The notes below the pieces were generated by a model. The model saw nothing but the letters and a program-made list of their open reading frames with translations, searched no databases and was not told the origin of the DNA. Below are positions 6,841-7,446 of a DNA stretch of 7,446 nucleotides, piece by piece. The stretch comes from Spirochaetes bacterium ADurb.Bin110. GTDB taxonomy: Bacteria; Spirochaetota; Spirochaetia; Treponematales; Rectinemataceae. The translations under genes and the position numbers were made by a program. Location of the stretch: positions 1 through 7,446 of the forward strand of contig MWDY01000286.1 of the NCBI GenBank assembly GCA_002070755.1, given 5' to 3'. Within the stretch, counting starts at the first letter, position 1. Each line of letters begins with the position of its first letter.

Positions 6841-6846
6841 TGCAAA

Positions 6847-6912
6847 GCGGGGACTAACCTTGTATAATGGAATCAATAAAGGAAACCAAAGATAGAAGGA
6901 AGGAGTCCCCGC
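6847..6912 (+). promoter_or_regulatory. Leader hairpin that masks the transposase ribosome binding site in read-through transcripts
   Basis: GCGGGGACT (6847-6855) is the exact reverse complement of AGTCCCCGC (6904-6912). After a two-base bulge (6856-6857), CCTT (6858-6861) also pairs with AAGG (6900-6903). The Shine-Dalgarno AAGGAGT (6900-6906) is therefore wholly inside a 13-pair stem. A TATAAT -10 lies at 6863-6868 between the arms. Confidence 0.6.
6863..6868 (+). promoter_or_regulatory. -10 element of the insertion sequence's own promoter
   Basis: A perfect TATAAT is present. The -35 at the usual distance is poor (ATGCAA at 6840-6845, 17-base spacer). Transcripts starting near 6875 would lack the left hairpin arm and leave the ribosome binding site free. 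Confidence 0.4.
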
Positions 6913-6913
6913 A

Positions 6914-7446
6914 ATAAAAAGTATAACAGAAGTCCTTGGCTCATTGAAATTGCTACTACCCTTAGATTTCGACCTTCAAGAGGTATTTGAGTCCTGTCTT
7001 ACTAGAGAACACAAAGGCTTTATTTCTCTATTGCGGGTGATTGAACCATTTGTGTAAAGCTTCCCTGAAGATAATCAGCACATGGGAAGGCCTTCCTATA
7101 GTGTTCTTCCCTTTCTCCGTGCAGCTTTAACGAAGCTGTATTTCAAGATAGTCGCCACAAGCGATCTACGGCTATGACTATTAAGTGATGCGAATCTACG
7201 TCAGATCTGTGGCTTTGAGAATATCCCTAGTGCAGCAAGTTTCTCTAGGTATATGAGCTACTTAGCGGACAATGCTTCTCTTGAAGAGAGCCTAGGGGAA
7301 ATGGTGAAGGACTACTATGAAGGGAAACTAGTAAACAATGTTGCTAGGGATTCGACAGCAATAAGTGCCATAGAAAAACCAGTCAATAAGAAAAGAGAAG
7401 TAAAGCCACTAAAGCACCATAAGAGAGGTAGACCAAAGAAAGGACA
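6914..7446 (+). pseudogene. DDE transposase (IS5/DUF772-like), N-terminal part, inactivated
   Basis: One frame reads continuously as a transposase N-terminus: KSITEVLGSLKLLLPLDFDL, then GRPSYSVLPFLRAALTKLYF, LRQICGFENIPSAASFSRYM (the DUF772 hallmark), a helix-rich stretch, ARDSTAI with the probable first catalytic Asp at 7349-7351 (residue 146), and a basic HKRGRPKKG near the window end. Three lesions are seen. The codon at the expected start, 8 bases after GGAG (6902-6905), is ATA (6914-6916) where ATG is expected. TAA at 7055-7057 falls after IEPFV. TGA at 7175-7177 falls where relatives continue into LxxDxNLRQICGF, and would be CGA or similar before mutation. The rest of the gene, with the remaining catalytic residues, is outside the window. 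The gene copy is therefore inactive, although the element could be moved by a related transposase. Confidence 0.8.

Larger units (their letters stand above)
6841..7446 (+). mobile_element. Left end and partial body of a second insertion sequence (IS5/DUF772-type)
   Basis: The transposase reading frame, its hairpin leader with the arms GCGGGGACT and AGTCCCCGC, and an internal promoter together look like the left end of an insertion sequence that continues past the window. The exact outer terminus is not visible because the partner end is missing; the start given is a guess near the first hairpin arm. Confidence 0.5.

Noticed and set aside
3668..7177. Stop codon reassignment as the reason for in-frame stops
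   Set aside because: TAG, TAA and TGA all occur as internal stops, and only in mobile-element genes, while the LCCL and esterase genes are uninterrupted and end in TGA and TAA. Decay is simpler.

Overview
The window is bacterial DNA of moderate GC content, crowded with mobile elements. Strong AGGAGG-type ribosome binding sites, sigma70-like promoters and two exported proteins with Sec signal peptides and no visible Gram-positive wall anchor suggest a Gram-negative-type or environmental bacterium. I cannot name the lineage from sequence alone.

Layout, left to right. (1) Bases 1-576: the 3' part of an ISKra4-like insertion sequence, with the C-terminal 181 residues of its transposase running in from outside the window. 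(2) 577-1156: no recognisable gene, but broken open frames that look like decayed coding sequence, followed by a possible 54-residue ORF (1157-1321) with a good ribosome binding site. (3) 1360-2538, minus strand: a secreted protein with three LCCL domains and a Pro/Thr-rich linker. (4) 2726-4367, plus strand: a group II intron with a 5' GTGCG end, an EBS1 loop complementary to the 5' exon, a broken reverse transcriptase/maturase gene, and domains V and VI. It lies antisense to both neighbours, in the gap between them. (5) 4459-6324, minus strand: a secreted multidomain esterase (beta-sandwich, NTF2-like, alpha/beta-hydrolase) with a clear promoter upstream. (6) 6404-6840: AT-rich DNA in which I see no gene. 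(7) About 6841 to the window end: the left end of a second insertion sequence with a DDE transposase that has lost its start codon and carries two nonsense codons. Its leader hairpin covers the ribosome binding site.

The two host-like genes, esterase then LCCL protein, are both transcribed leftward. Without the intron they would be about 280 bp apart, so they may once have been closer partners; both products are predicted to be exported. The three mobile elements are at different stages of decay. Nonsense codons of all three types interrupt two mobile-element genes, while the host genes end normally, so pseudogenization explains them better than genetic-code reassignment. I see no clear undescribed defence or enzymatic system. 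The most unusual items are the Cys-poor triple LCCL protein, the three-domain esterase, the partly decayed intron ribozyme, and the read-through-sensing hairpin at the right-hand insertion sequence.
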